DNA from: JANQIO01 sp965601975 | GTDB taxonomy: Bacteria; Pseudomonadota; Gammaproteobacteria; Pseudomonadales; Halieaceae | NCBI GenBank assembly: GCA_965601975.1 | Contig: OZ271856.1 | Location: 1,302,001 to 1,366,000, forward strand | Reading direction: 5' to 3' | Length of the DNA: 64,000 nucleotides | Shown here: positions 56,957 through 64,000 of the stretch, one piece after another | Layout: each line of letters opens with the position of its first letter | Position numbering within the stretch: the stretch's first letter is position 1 | Made by a program: the position numbers and the translations under genes | The notes under the pieces: model-generated | Database searches by the model: none | Told to the model about the DNA's origin: nothing | Seen by the model: the letters and a program-made list of their open reading frames with translations, nothing else

Positions 56957-58630
56957 TCACATCGTGGGGGATTTCATCATGAAGAGAAATTCCTGCACGG
57001 CGGCTTTCGATTCCGGGCGCAGGTTCTCGATGCCGTCGTAGGGCATCCCGGTGGCCGGCCCTTCGCTGGGGTACTTCTGCTTGCGCGCCATGTGACGCTG
57101 GATCATGCGGACAAACTTCGCGCCGCCCCAGGCGCCGATTTCGGTGGAGACCGGCCACTCCTCACGGGTGTCACGGAACAGGTCGTAAAAGTCAGCGAGG
57201 ATGGCGTTCTCGAGTTTGCCGCCGGGTATGGCCAGCTTGTACTGCTCCTTGATGACGGCTTCCAGGGCGTTGATGTTGTACAGGAAGACGTAGTCTCGCC
57301 GGCCATGGGTATCGCCATTGAGCAACAGTGCGGTCTGGTCGATCCCATCGATGATGCGGTCCCGGGGAATCTCATCGACGGCGCCGCCAAGACGGGCGAT
57401 GGTGGTAAACAGGTCCGTGACATGAACGATGTCGCCAACGACGCTGTCGGGCTGGATCATGCCCGGCCAGCGCACGAACGCATCGACCCGCACGCCGCCC
57501 TCCGTGGTGTACCCCTTGCCGCCGCGGAACACCATGGGGGTATAGCCGGATTGCGGTGAGTACTTGGTGAAGTGGCCGTTGTCGCCCATGACGATAAGCA
57601 GCGTATTGTCGGCAATGCCCAGGGTCTCCATCTCTGACACGAGATCGCCGATCCACTGGTCCACCAGCTTCATTTTCTCCACGTAGTTGCCGCCGTTGGG
57701 CGTGGTGTATTCATCGTAGGCGGTGCGCGGGCCGGTCAGGGGGTACAGCGGCCAGTACTGCAGGAAAAACGGCTCGTCCTGTTTCGCCAGTTTGCGCAGG
57801 TGCTCCATGGCCTGGTCCTGGTAGCGCTGGTTCATCGCGGCGTACTTGGCCTCCGTCCAGCGCTCGCCGGTCTTCATCTCGACTTCGCGCACCGGCTTGT
57901 TGCGGGTGCCCTCGACGCCCATCGCCATCGCAGAGGCATCGGTGCGTAGCCAGCGGTCCATGGTATAGCGATCGTCGTAGTTGTTGTCGCCGATGCCGAT
58001 GCTCACCTCTTCGTTGGCCGCATCATCGTGGAAAATGGTTAGCTGGCCCTGCTGGTGGATCGGGAAGGCTGCAAAGTCGAACCCCTGGTAGTTGGGCCAG
58101 GCCTCACGGATATCCCCCATGTGCCATTTGCCGATATGCGTCGTGTTGTAGCCGGCTTCCGACAGAACTTCCGCAAGCGTGACTTCTTTTCCAGCAAGGC
58201 CGAAGCCGGATATGTCCACAGCGGTGTTGCCCATGCCGTTGCGATGCGGCTGGCGGCCGGTCATGAAGGCGACGCGAGTGGGTGTGCAGGAGGGCTCGGT
58301 ATACATGCGCGCAAGACGCATGCCGTCTCTTGCGATCTGGTTGATATTTGGCGTCTCGTACCCGCGGATCATATTCAGGGTCTTGCTGCCCAGGTCGCCG
58401 AAGCCGATATCGTCGATGAGGATGTAGAAGATGTTCGGCGGCTTGCCGCCGTTCTGCTTGCGAAATTCGTCCAGTTTCTTGTCGAGCCTCCTGTCCTCCT
58501 TTGCCCAGGCTTCGCCGTTCTGCTTGGCAAGGATGTAGTACTCCGCATCGTGGACAAGGTCTTTGGCGGTAGCGACACTGACTGCCAGTACCAGTGAAGT
58601 GAGGGCAAGAACGTGTTTCATGACGCGCAT
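56957..58630 (-). CDS. Exported sulfatase (type I, formylglycine-dependent)
   Basis: An alkaline-phosphatase-fold arylsulfatase-like hydrolase. From the ATG at 58630 (GGGAG 5 bases upstream) it has 557 residues with a signal peptide to about residue 22 (ending VATA). Metal-site Asp73-Asp74 lies in LIDDIGFGDLGS, and the formylglycine motif Cys115-Thr-Pro-Thr-Arg119 in EPSCTPTRVAFMTGR. Further metal ligands are in VMGDNGHF, with GGKGYTTEGGVRVDAFVRWPG typical of sulfatases. Maturation needs a formylglycine-generating enzyme, not seen here. Likely target: sulfated polysaccharide or lipid from the environment. Confidence 0.93.
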   Translation of the reverse strand: MRVMKHVLALTSLVLAVSVATAKDLVHDAEYYILAKQNGEAWAKEDRRLDKKLDEFRKQNGGKPPNIFYILIDDIGFGDLGSKTLNMIRGYETPNINQIARDGMRLARMYTEPSCTPTRVAFMTGRQPHRNGMGNTAVDISGFGLAGKEVTLAEVLSEAGYNTTHIGKWHMGDIREAWPNYQGFDFAAFPIHQQGQLTIFHDDAANEEVSIGIGDNNYDDRYTMDRWLRTDASAMAMGVEGTRNKPVREVEMKTGERWTEAKYAAMNQRYQDQAMEHLRKLAKQDEPFFLQYWPLYPLTGPRTAYDEYTTPNGGNYVEKMKLVDQWIGDLVSEMETLGIADNTLLIVMGDNGHFTKYSPQSGYTPMVFRGGKGYTTEGGVRVDAFVRWPGMIQPDSVVGDIVHVTDLFTTIARLGGAVDEIPRDRIIDGIDQTALLLNGDTHGRRDYVFLYNINALEAVIKEQYKLAIPGGKLENAILADFYDLFRDTREEWPVSTEIGAWGGAKFVRMIQRHMARKQKYPSEGPATGMPYDGIENLRPESKAAVQEFLFMMKSPTM

Positions 58631-58782
58631 GGTGACTCCCGGGAAAGTAGTGACAACAAGATAGCCCACATCTTCGGTCGTTGTGGCGTTGCGAAGGCTT
58701 CTTTAGTATCAAGAACCGGACAAAACGTGAAAATCGATAAGCCGGAGAGTGGTCGCCTGGCCGTGCAGGAGTATTTTCAACC

Positions 58783-59340
58783 GTGTCGATAGAGCAGGGC
58801 TGGCTGGCCGGTGCAGCGCGCCGCCCGTCACCGAATTGCAACGCACGCCCGGATCCTGCGGATATCAGCCTGCTCGTTATCCACAACATCAGCCTGCCGC
58901 CGGGAGAGTACGGCACGGGCTGCGTGCAGCAGTTCTTCTGCAACGACCTGGACTGCGACGCCCATCCCTATTTCGAGGAAATCCGCGGCATGGAGGTGTC
59001 CTCCCACCTGCTGATCGAGCGCGACGGTGCCGTCACCCAGTTCGTGAACTTCGAGGAGCGTGCCTGGCATGCGGGGGTTTCCGCGTTCTGCGGACGTGAA
59101 AATTGCAACGATTTCTCCATCGGCATCGAGTTGGAGGGAACCGATACCGAGGCTTATACTGACGCGCAATATAAGAGCCTAGCGGCCGTCACTGGGAACC
59201 TCATGCACGCTTACCCGGCCATTACCCGCGACCGGATCACCGGTCACTCCGACATTGCGCCCGGCCGCAAGACCGACCCCGGCCCGGCCTTTGACTGGGA
59301 TCGCTACCGGGCGCTGCTGGACGCGGAGGCCAAGGCGTGA
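58783..59340 (+). CDS. ampD: 1,6-anhydro-N-acetylmuramyl-L-alanine amidase AmpD
   Basis: AmpD cleaves anhydro-muropeptides during cell wall recycling and so keeps AmpR-type beta-lactamase induction low. The 185 residues start at a GTG. Zinc ligands are His34 (LVIHNISLPPGEYG), His155 and Asp165 (GHSDIAPGRKTDPG), with Glu117 in IGIELEGTD as the catalytic base. There is no signal peptide, as expected for the cytoplasmic form. It overlaps ampE by 4 bases. Confidence 0.96.
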   Translation: MSIEQGWLAGAARRPSPNCNARPDPADISLLVIHNISLPPGEYGTGCVQQFFCNDLDCDAHPYFEEIRGMEVSSHLLIERDGAVTQFVNFEERAWHAGVSAFCGRENCNDFSIGIELEGTDTEAYTDAQYKSLAAVTGNLMHAYPAITRDRITGHSDIAPGRKTDPGPAFDWDRYRALLDAEAKA

Positions 59341-60209
59341 AGTTTCTCGCCCTGGTCATCGCCCTGGGACTCCTGCAGTACTGGGGTTCAGCGGGTCCCG
59401 TGCACCGGGACGACTGGTTCCGCGACCTGGTCCAGAAGATCGCCGGCAGCGGCCTCATGGCGGAGCTGCAGCTGGCGGTGGCGGTGCTGGTGCCGGCACT
59501 GCTGGTGTTCTGGCTGCTCGGTTTTTTCGAGGGCTGGCTGCTGGGGCTGGTACCGCTCGCGATTTCCGTGGTGGTGCTGTTGTACAGCTTCGGGCGCGGC
59601 GACTTCGAGGCGTTGGTTGAGCAGTACCGGGAGCACTGCCGCGCCGGTGACTTCGAGGGCGCGCTCCTGTTTGCCCAGCAGAACATGATGGTGGGTTTCG
59701 CCAAGGACTGCCCCGCCGATCCCGAGCACCTGCACCGCTGGGTCAAGGAGCGCATCTGCTACCTGGGTTTCGAGCGCTGGTTTGGCGTGATGTTCTACTT
59801 CGTCCTCTTTGGCGCGGCCGGTGCCCTGGCCTATCGCCTGCTGCTGCTGTATCGCCAGGAGATGGATGATCCGGAGCGCCAGCGCATGCTCGACACCGTC
59901 CAGTACTGGGTCGACTGGTTGCCGGCGCGACTGCTGGTGTTTGCCTTTGCCCTGACCGGGGACTGGGTAGGCAGCCGTGAACAGCTCTCGGCGAGCCTCG
60001 CGGATACCACTTCGGAGACCGGTGACGTGCTGGCGGATGCCGCCCACGCTTCCCTCGGCCTGAAAGCGACCGTCTTTTCCGAAGACAGCCGCGATGTCGA
60101 TGCCTTTGCCGAGGTCAGCGACTGGGAGGTGGGCCAGCTGCAGAGCCTGCTCAGCCGCAGTGCGGTGGCGTGGGTGGTCGTGCTCGCGCTGCTTGTCCTG
60201 CTGATCTAA
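59337..60209 (+). CDS. ampE: AmpE-like inner-membrane protein
   Basis: A 290-residue membrane protein with helices at about 1-20, 45-85, 145-170, 190-210 and 270-290. It fits AmpE, a putative sensor/signal protein encoded directly after ampD, with WLPARLLVFAFALTGDWVGS as the best family block. The GTG/ATG start overlaps ampD, so the pair is coupled. The molecular role of AmpE is not settled. A beta-lactamase gene is not seen in the window. Confidence 0.88.
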   Translation: MKFLALVIALGLLQYWGSAGPVHRDDWFRDLVQKIAGSGLMAELQLAVAVLVPALLVFWLLGFFEGWLLGLVPLAISVVVLLYSFGRGDFEALVEQYREHCRAGDFEGALLFAQQNMMVGFAKDCPADPEHLHRWVKERICYLGFERWFGVMFYFVLFGAAGALAYRLLLLYRQEMDDPERQRMLDTVQYWVDWLPARLLVFAFALTGDWVGSREQLSASLADTTSETGDVLADAAHASLGLKATVFSEDSRDVDAFAEVSDWEVGQLQSLLSRSAVAWVVVLALLVLLI

Positions 60210-60230
60210 CTATTCCAGGAGTTCATCCCC

Positions 60231-60998
60231 ATGGCGCAATCCGATCGCAAGGTGATCATTGTTACGGGTTCCTCTTCCGGCATTGGCGCGGAAGTGGCCA
60301 AACTCGCCGCCCGCAGCGGCTACAACGTGGTGGTCAATTACAACAGCAACGCGGCGGGTGCCGAGGCCGTGGTCGATTACTGCAAGGAGCAGGGGGCCGA
60401 GGCGGTGGCGGTGGGCGCCAACGTCGCCAGCGACGAGGACTGCCGCAAACTCGCCGCCGCGGCGACAGACAACTGGGGCCGCATCGACGTGCTGGTCAAT
60501 AACGCCGGCACCACCAAGTTCTGTGCCCACGACAACCTCGATGGCCTGGATGCCGAGGATTTCCACAACCTCTACAGCGTCAACACCATCGGCGCTTTCC
60601 AGATGATCCGTGCGGTGGCGCCGACCATGAAGCAGACCGGCGGCTCCATCGTGAACGTGGCCTCGGTCGCGGGCCTGATCGGCGTGGGATCCAGCCTGGC
60701 CTACGCCTGTTCCAAGGCCGCCATGCTCGCCATCAACCAGTCCATGGCGCGCAACCTCGGCCCGGAAATCCGCGTCAATGCGGTATGCCCCGGTTTCGTG
60801 GAAGGCGACTGGCTGCAGGAGGGTCTGGGGCCGGAGGTGTACGATGCGGCGGTGCAGTACTTCCGCGGGCGCGCGCCTACGGGCCAGGTGATGACACCCG
60901 AAACCGTGGCCGAGAATATCTGGTATTTCGCCGACAGTGCGCCGAACGTGACCGGCGAGGCGGTGTTAATGGACGGCGGCGCTACCCTGCCTTACTAG
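60231..60998 (+). CDS. Short-chain dehydrogenase/reductase
   Basis: A 255-residue classical SDR. The cofactor loop TGSSSGIG spans 12-19, NNAG is at 90-93 and the catalytic triad is Ser145, Tyr158, Lys162 (AYACSKAAM). No basic residue pair right after the loop settles NAD versus NADP. It resembles FabG-type ketoreductases but lies far from fatty-acid genes, so the substrate is open. AGGAG precedes the ATG, 21 bases after ampE. Confidence 0.9.
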   Translation: MAQSDRKVIIVTGSSSGIGAEVAKLAARSGYNVVVNYNSNAAGAEAVVDYCKEQGAEAVAVGANVASDEDCRKLAAAATDNWGRIDVLVNNAGTTKFCAHDNLDGLDAEDFHNLYSVNTIGAFQMIRAVAPTMKQTGGSIVNVASVAGLIGVGSSLAYACSKAAMLAINQSMARNLGPEIRVNAVCPGFVEGDWLQEGLGPEVYDAAVQYFRGRAPTGQVMTPETVAENIWYFADSAPNVTGEAVLMDGGATLPY

Positions 60999-61019
60999 AC
61001 TGCTTAGCAGTTGTAGCAG

Positions 61020-61571
61020 CTAATCCTTCTGCTGCTGCCAGAGGATTTCCGAACCGCCGTCCCGGCGTGACAATACCCGCGCGAACACGAACATCAGGTC
61101 CGATAGTCGGTTGATGTACAGCCGCGGCGTCTCGTTGATGGGCTCTTCCTGGTGCAGCGCGACCAGCCGGCGTTCTGCCCGGCGGCAGATGGCCCGTGCC
61201 AGGTGAGCCTGGGCCGCGGCGGGAGAGCCCCCCGGCAGGATGAAGTTTTTCAGGGCCGGAAGATCCTCGTTGTACTGGTCCAGGCAGGCTTCCAGGGCAT
61301 CCACCCGCTCGGGTTTGACCAGTTCGTAGCCCGGCACCGCCAGCTCCCCGCCCAGGTCGAACAGGTCGTGCTGCACGCGCTCCAGAACCGGCACCAGGTC
61401 GTCATCCTCTGGCAACTGGGCCATGAGCATGCCCACCTGGCAATTGAGTTCATCGATCTCGCCCATGGCTTCCGCCCGGGGGTGATCCTTCGGAATACGG
61501 GTTCCGTCGCCGAGGCCCGTGGTGCCGTCGTCGCCGGTCTTCGTATAAATTTTTGAAAGTCGATTTCCCAT
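61020..61571 (-). CDS. Cob(I)alamin adenosyltransferase, PduO/MMAB type
   Basis: This enzyme makes adenosylcobalamin from cob(I)alamin and ATP. The 183 residues begin with the ATP loop SKIYTKTGDDGTTGLGDGTR and include EIDELNCQVGML, FILPGGSPAAAQAHLARAICRRAERR and LYINRLSDLMFVFAR, all conserved in MMAB/PduO-type enzymes. It implies use of a B12-dependent mutase or lyase elsewhere. Convergent with the SDR gene, 21 bases apart. Confidence 0.95.
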   Translation of the reverse strand: MGNRLSKIYTKTGDDGTTGLGDGTRIPKDHPRAEAMGEIDELNCQVGMLMAQLPEDDDLVPVLERVQHDLFDLGGELAVPGYELVKPERVDALEACLDQYNEDLPALKNFILPGGSPAAAQAHLARAICRRAERRLVALHQEEPINETPRLYINRLSDLMFVFARVLSRRDGGSEILWQQQKD

Positions 61572-61676
61572 GCGCGTATGGGACTCGATTGCGAGACGCG
61601 TTGCAAGGTCATTTGGCCGTCCTGCGAACTGCTACACTTATTTTGTTAGTACTTTCGCAAGTATTGGAGGGCTGCG

Positions 61677-63191
61677 GTGCCTGGCTGGGACGCTAACGAC
61701 CAGACGCTTCCCGAAGTGCCGCCCCTTCGCCGCTCGCACGCTGCGAGAAAGCTGGCACTGACTATTCTTTATCACCCCGACACGTCCCGCATTGGCGAGC
61801 GAGCCCCGTTCAATGGCGGCACGGAGTCGGACCTGTCCCGATTGCAGCCACAATTTGCGCCTGTGAGAGGCGACGGGGCGCAACGACCGCTGGCAGACAG
61901 CTACCTGAGCCGGTCGCCCGTGAGTTTCCGCTGGCAGGGCGCCAGCTTGTTGCTGGTGCCTCCCATGACCGGCACCTCCCTCAAGGTCAACGGTGTGGAG
62001 CAGGGCACGTCGCTGTCGCTCGACGCGGAGCAGCTGGACAGGGGTGTGGTCCTGTGCCTGGCCCACCGCCTGGTCCTTCTGCTGCACCACGCCCCTGAGG
62101 AGCCCGCTGCGGCCGATACCCAGGGGCTGGTGGGCGAGCACGACAGTGTGCAGCGACTGCGGCAAATGGTGAGCCGGGTGGCCGCCGCAGATACACCTGT
62201 CCTGCTGCTGGGGGAATCCGGCACCGGCAAAGAGCTTGTCGCCACCGCGATTCACCGGGCCAGCGCTCGCGCGAGCGCGTCCATGGTCACGGTGAACATG
62301 GCGGCTATTCCTGCCGAGCTCGCGGCAGCGGAGCTGTTCGGCGTTCGCCGCGGCGCCTACACCGGGGCAGACACCGATCGCCCGGGCTATTTCCAGAACG
62401 CCCACGGAGGCACCCTGTTCCTCGATGAGATTGGCGCCTGCGATGCGGCGGTACAGGCACAGCTGCTGCGGGCTCTGCAACAGGGGGAAGTCCAGCGCCC
62501 GGGGGGCGATACCGAAACCGTGAATGTGCGGGTCCTGGCGGCGACGGATTCAGATCCCGACTCCGGCTTCAGCACGGCCCTGCGTCACCGGCTGGCGGGG
62601 ATCGAGCTGCAACTGTCGCCGCTGCGCCAGCGTCGCGAGGACATCGGCCGGCTGCTGCACCATTTCCTCGACGAGGGACTGCTGCACCGCGGCGTGCGCG
62701 ATCCGAAACTCGCCTCCCAGTGGGCTGAGCTGGTCACGCGCCTGGTGCTCCACGACTGGCCGGGGAATATTCGGCAGCTGGCCAATGCCTGTTGCCAGCT
62801 GAACATCGCCAATGTGGACAGTCCCACGTTGGTGATTCCGGATAGTCTCGAACGGGAACTGCGATCCTCGATCGACCGGTCCTATTCCACGGCCTCGGCG
62901 CAGCAGAAGGCGACACCCACTGACAATCGCGTTCGCGAGGCGATGCTCGCGGCCCGATGGGAGGTGAGTCGTGCCGCCAGGGAGCTCGAGATTTCCCGGC
63001 AGGCCCTGTACCGCAGGATCGAATCCATACCGGACCTGCGCACGGCGGCGGACATCCCGGCGCCGGAAGTGGAGAGCGCCTTCTTCGAGTGCAAGGGCGA
63101 TCTCGAGCAGGCTGCCCTGCGCCTGCAGGTGTCCCAGGCCGCCCTGCGTCGCAGGTGGCGCGCGCTGGACCTGTTGCCCGGTGGCTGGTAG
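61677..63191 (+). CDS. Sigma-54 activator with N-terminal FHA-like domain and two C-terminal HTH segments
   Basis: A bacterial enhancer-binding protein of 504 residues, start GTG at 61677 (GGAGG upstream). The N-terminal part (about 25-137) resembles a degenerate FHA domain (RIGER, YLSRSPVSF, VNGVEQG), which in relatives reads Ser/Thr phosphorylation. The AAA+ domain (150-375) has Walker A GESGTGKE at 179-186, the sigma-54 loop as GAYTGA (Phe to Tyr in the GAFTGA motif), Walker B TLFLDEIG at 246-253 and WPGNIRQL at 361-368. Two Fis-like helix-turn-helix segments follow at about 415-458 and 463-500, where one is normal. It sits 5 bases before a Ser/Thr kinase gene. Confidence 0.9.
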   Translation: MPGWDANDQTLPEVPPLRRSHAARKLALTILYHPDTSRIGERAPFNGGTESDLSRLQPQFAPVRGDGAQRPLADSYLSRSPVSFRWQGASLLLVPPMTGTSLKVNGVEQGTSLSLDAEQLDRGVVLCLAHRLVLLLHHAPEEPAAADTQGLVGEHDSVQRLRQMVSRVAAADTPVLLLGESGTGKELVATAIHRASARASASMVTVNMAAIPAELAAAELFGVRRGAYTGADTDRPGYFQNAHGGTLFLDEIGACDAAVQAQLLRALQQGEVQRPGGDTETVNVRVLAATDSDPDSGFSTALRHRLAGIELQLSPLRQRREDIGRLLHHFLDEGLLHRGVRDPKLASQWAELVTRLVLHDWPGNIRQLANACCQLNIANVDSPTLVIPDSLERELRSSIDRSYSTASAQQKATPTDNRVREAMLAARWEVSRAARELEISRQALYRRIESIPDLRTAADIPAPEVESAFFECKGDLEQAALRLQVSQAALRRRWRALDLLPGGW

Positions 63192-63196
63192 CGCCC

Positions 63197-64000
63197 GTGT
63201 CGCGGTCTGATATCGAACACTACCAGCTGCAAAGCCTTCTGAAATCCGGGGGCGAGGGCAGCGTCTATCTCGCGGAAGACCGGCGCCTGGGCCGCCGGGT
63301 CGCGGTGAAACTACGGCCCCTGCCCGCCGATCCCGGTTTGCGCAATGCTGCGGTTGAAGAGGCCAGGCAGTGGGCCGCACTCAACGACCCGACCATTGTG
63401 CAACTCTACGACGTGGTCGTGCGCCCCGGCAGACTGGGCCTGGTCATGGAATATGTCGACGGACATGACCTGGAGGAATTGCTGGCGGTCGCGGAACCGG
63501 ACATTCCCTCTTCGCTGCTGCTGGCGCAGGACATCTGTACCGCACTGGCGGCCGCCCACGCCCACGGCATCGTGCACGGGGACCTGAAGCCGGCCAATGT
63601 GCTGGTTTCCCGGCAGGGCCGCATTCAGCTGACGGATTTTGGGGTCGCTTTTCGCGACGGCGGCGGCAGCGCCAGTGCGCTGTCGCCTGAGCAGGTTCGC
63701 GGCGAAGCGCTGACGCCGGCGTCTGACCTGTTCGCCCTGGGCTGCCTGCTGTACCGGTTGCTGACGGGACGCCACCCCTTCCTGGTCCCGGGCGATCACC
63801 GGTTGCCGGGATCCGCTGTGTGTGAGGTCACGCCCGCGGGATTTGCCAGGCTCGGTGTCAGGGTCCACCCCGCACTGGAGTCGCTGGTGTTCGAGCTGCT
63901 TGAGAAGGAGCCCTTCAGGCGCCCCGGCTCTGCCCTGCAGGTGCGTCAGCGCCTGCTGGCCATATCCCGGGACCACCCGGCCGGTTCCCGCGCTGCGCTC
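63197..64000 (+). CDS. Ser/Thr protein kinase (Hanks type), 3' end outside window
   Basis: The frame from the GTG at 63197 runs 268 codons to the window edge. The kinase domain shows the Gly loop GGEGSVYLA (18-26), the VAVK lysine Lys38, a likely Glu55, the catalytic loop HGDLKPANVL (127-136), DFG (147-149) and SPEQ in place of APE (163-166). The catalytic loop has HGD rather than HRD, and the activation segment is short, so control by loop phosphorylation is unlikely. It starts 5 bases after the activator stop; the pair probably forms one signalling unit in which the kinase phosphorylates a partner read by the FHA-like domain. Confidence 0.9.
   Translation, partial: MSRSDIEHYQLQSLLKSGGEGSVYLAEDRRLGRRVAVKLRPLPADPGLRNAAVEEARQWAALNDPTIVQLYDVVVRPGRLGLVMEYVDGHDLEELLAVAEPDIPSSLLLAQDICTALAAAHAHGIVHGDLKPANVLVSRQGRIQLTDFGVAFRDGGGSASALSPEQVRGEALTPASDLFALGCLLYRLLTGRHPFLVPGDHRLPGSAVCEVTPAGFARLGVRVHPALESLVFELLEKEPFRRPGSALQVRQRLLAISRDHPAGSRAAL

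Overview
The window is a GC-rich chromosomal segment of a gammaproteobacterium. The basis is gene order. rplM-rpsI-petABC-sspA-sspB, the lpoA-yraN-diaA-dolP set divergent from rsmI, rnpB between rsmI and mraZ, a complete mraZ-to-ftsZ division and cell wall cluster, M23 peptidase-secA-argJ-mutT, and pilB-pilC-pilD-coaE divergent from pilA all follow the layout of Pseudomonas-like gammaproteobacteria. A marine aerobe of the Cellvibrionales/Halieaceae type is plausible (bc1 complex, sulfatase, glyoxylate-shunt enzyme, acyl-CoA dehydrogenase), but this placement is inference.

Layout. Bases 1-2058 hold a probable glycosyltransferase end, a 2OG-Fe(II) oxygenase and a phosphopantetheinyl transferase. 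Bases 2085-7120 hold ribosomal proteins L13/S9, the cytochrome bc1 operon (with cytochrome b and c1 fused in one frame) and the SspA/SspB pair. Bases 7152-11377 hold the envelope and replication-initiation set dolP, diaA, yraN, lpoA, divergent from rsmI. Bases 11386-12357 are non-coding: RNase P RNA, three 67-bp tandem hairpin repeats, further hairpins, and the mraZ promoter with MraZ boxes. Bases 12358-28879 are the dcw cluster, mostly with overlapping stop and start codons. Its murE carries a one-base frameshift in the sequence given. lpxC, which usually follows ftsZ, is not there.

Bases 29290-35242 hold an M23 peptidase, secA, argJ, mutT and coaE. Bases 35249-39998 hold the type IV pilus assembly genes and the major pilin, with a sigma-54 promoter and a leader hairpin. 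Bases 40064-48378 form a glycan island: two tandem paralogous GT-C/TMTC-like membrane proteins directly after pilA, a DPM1-like GT2, a UDP-GlcNAc 2-epimerase, a DUF354 protein, a flippase-like membrane protein and a methyltransferase. A polyprenyl-phosphate-sugar route for pilin or surface glycosylation is the most coherent reading.

Bases 48447-61571 are mixed metabolism: malate synthase G, a LysR regulator divergent from an acyl-CoA dehydrogenase plus an RraA-like aldolase, nadC, a coiled-coil protein, an LCM-type methyltransferase, a sulfatase, ampD-ampE, an SDR and a cobalamin adenosyltransferase. A long hairpin element lies between the LysR gene and the dehydrogenase. The right edge holds an FHA-like/sigma-54 activator with two C-terminal helix-turn-helix segments, followed at once by a Ser/Thr protein kinase that runs off the window. 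These two look like a signalling pair.
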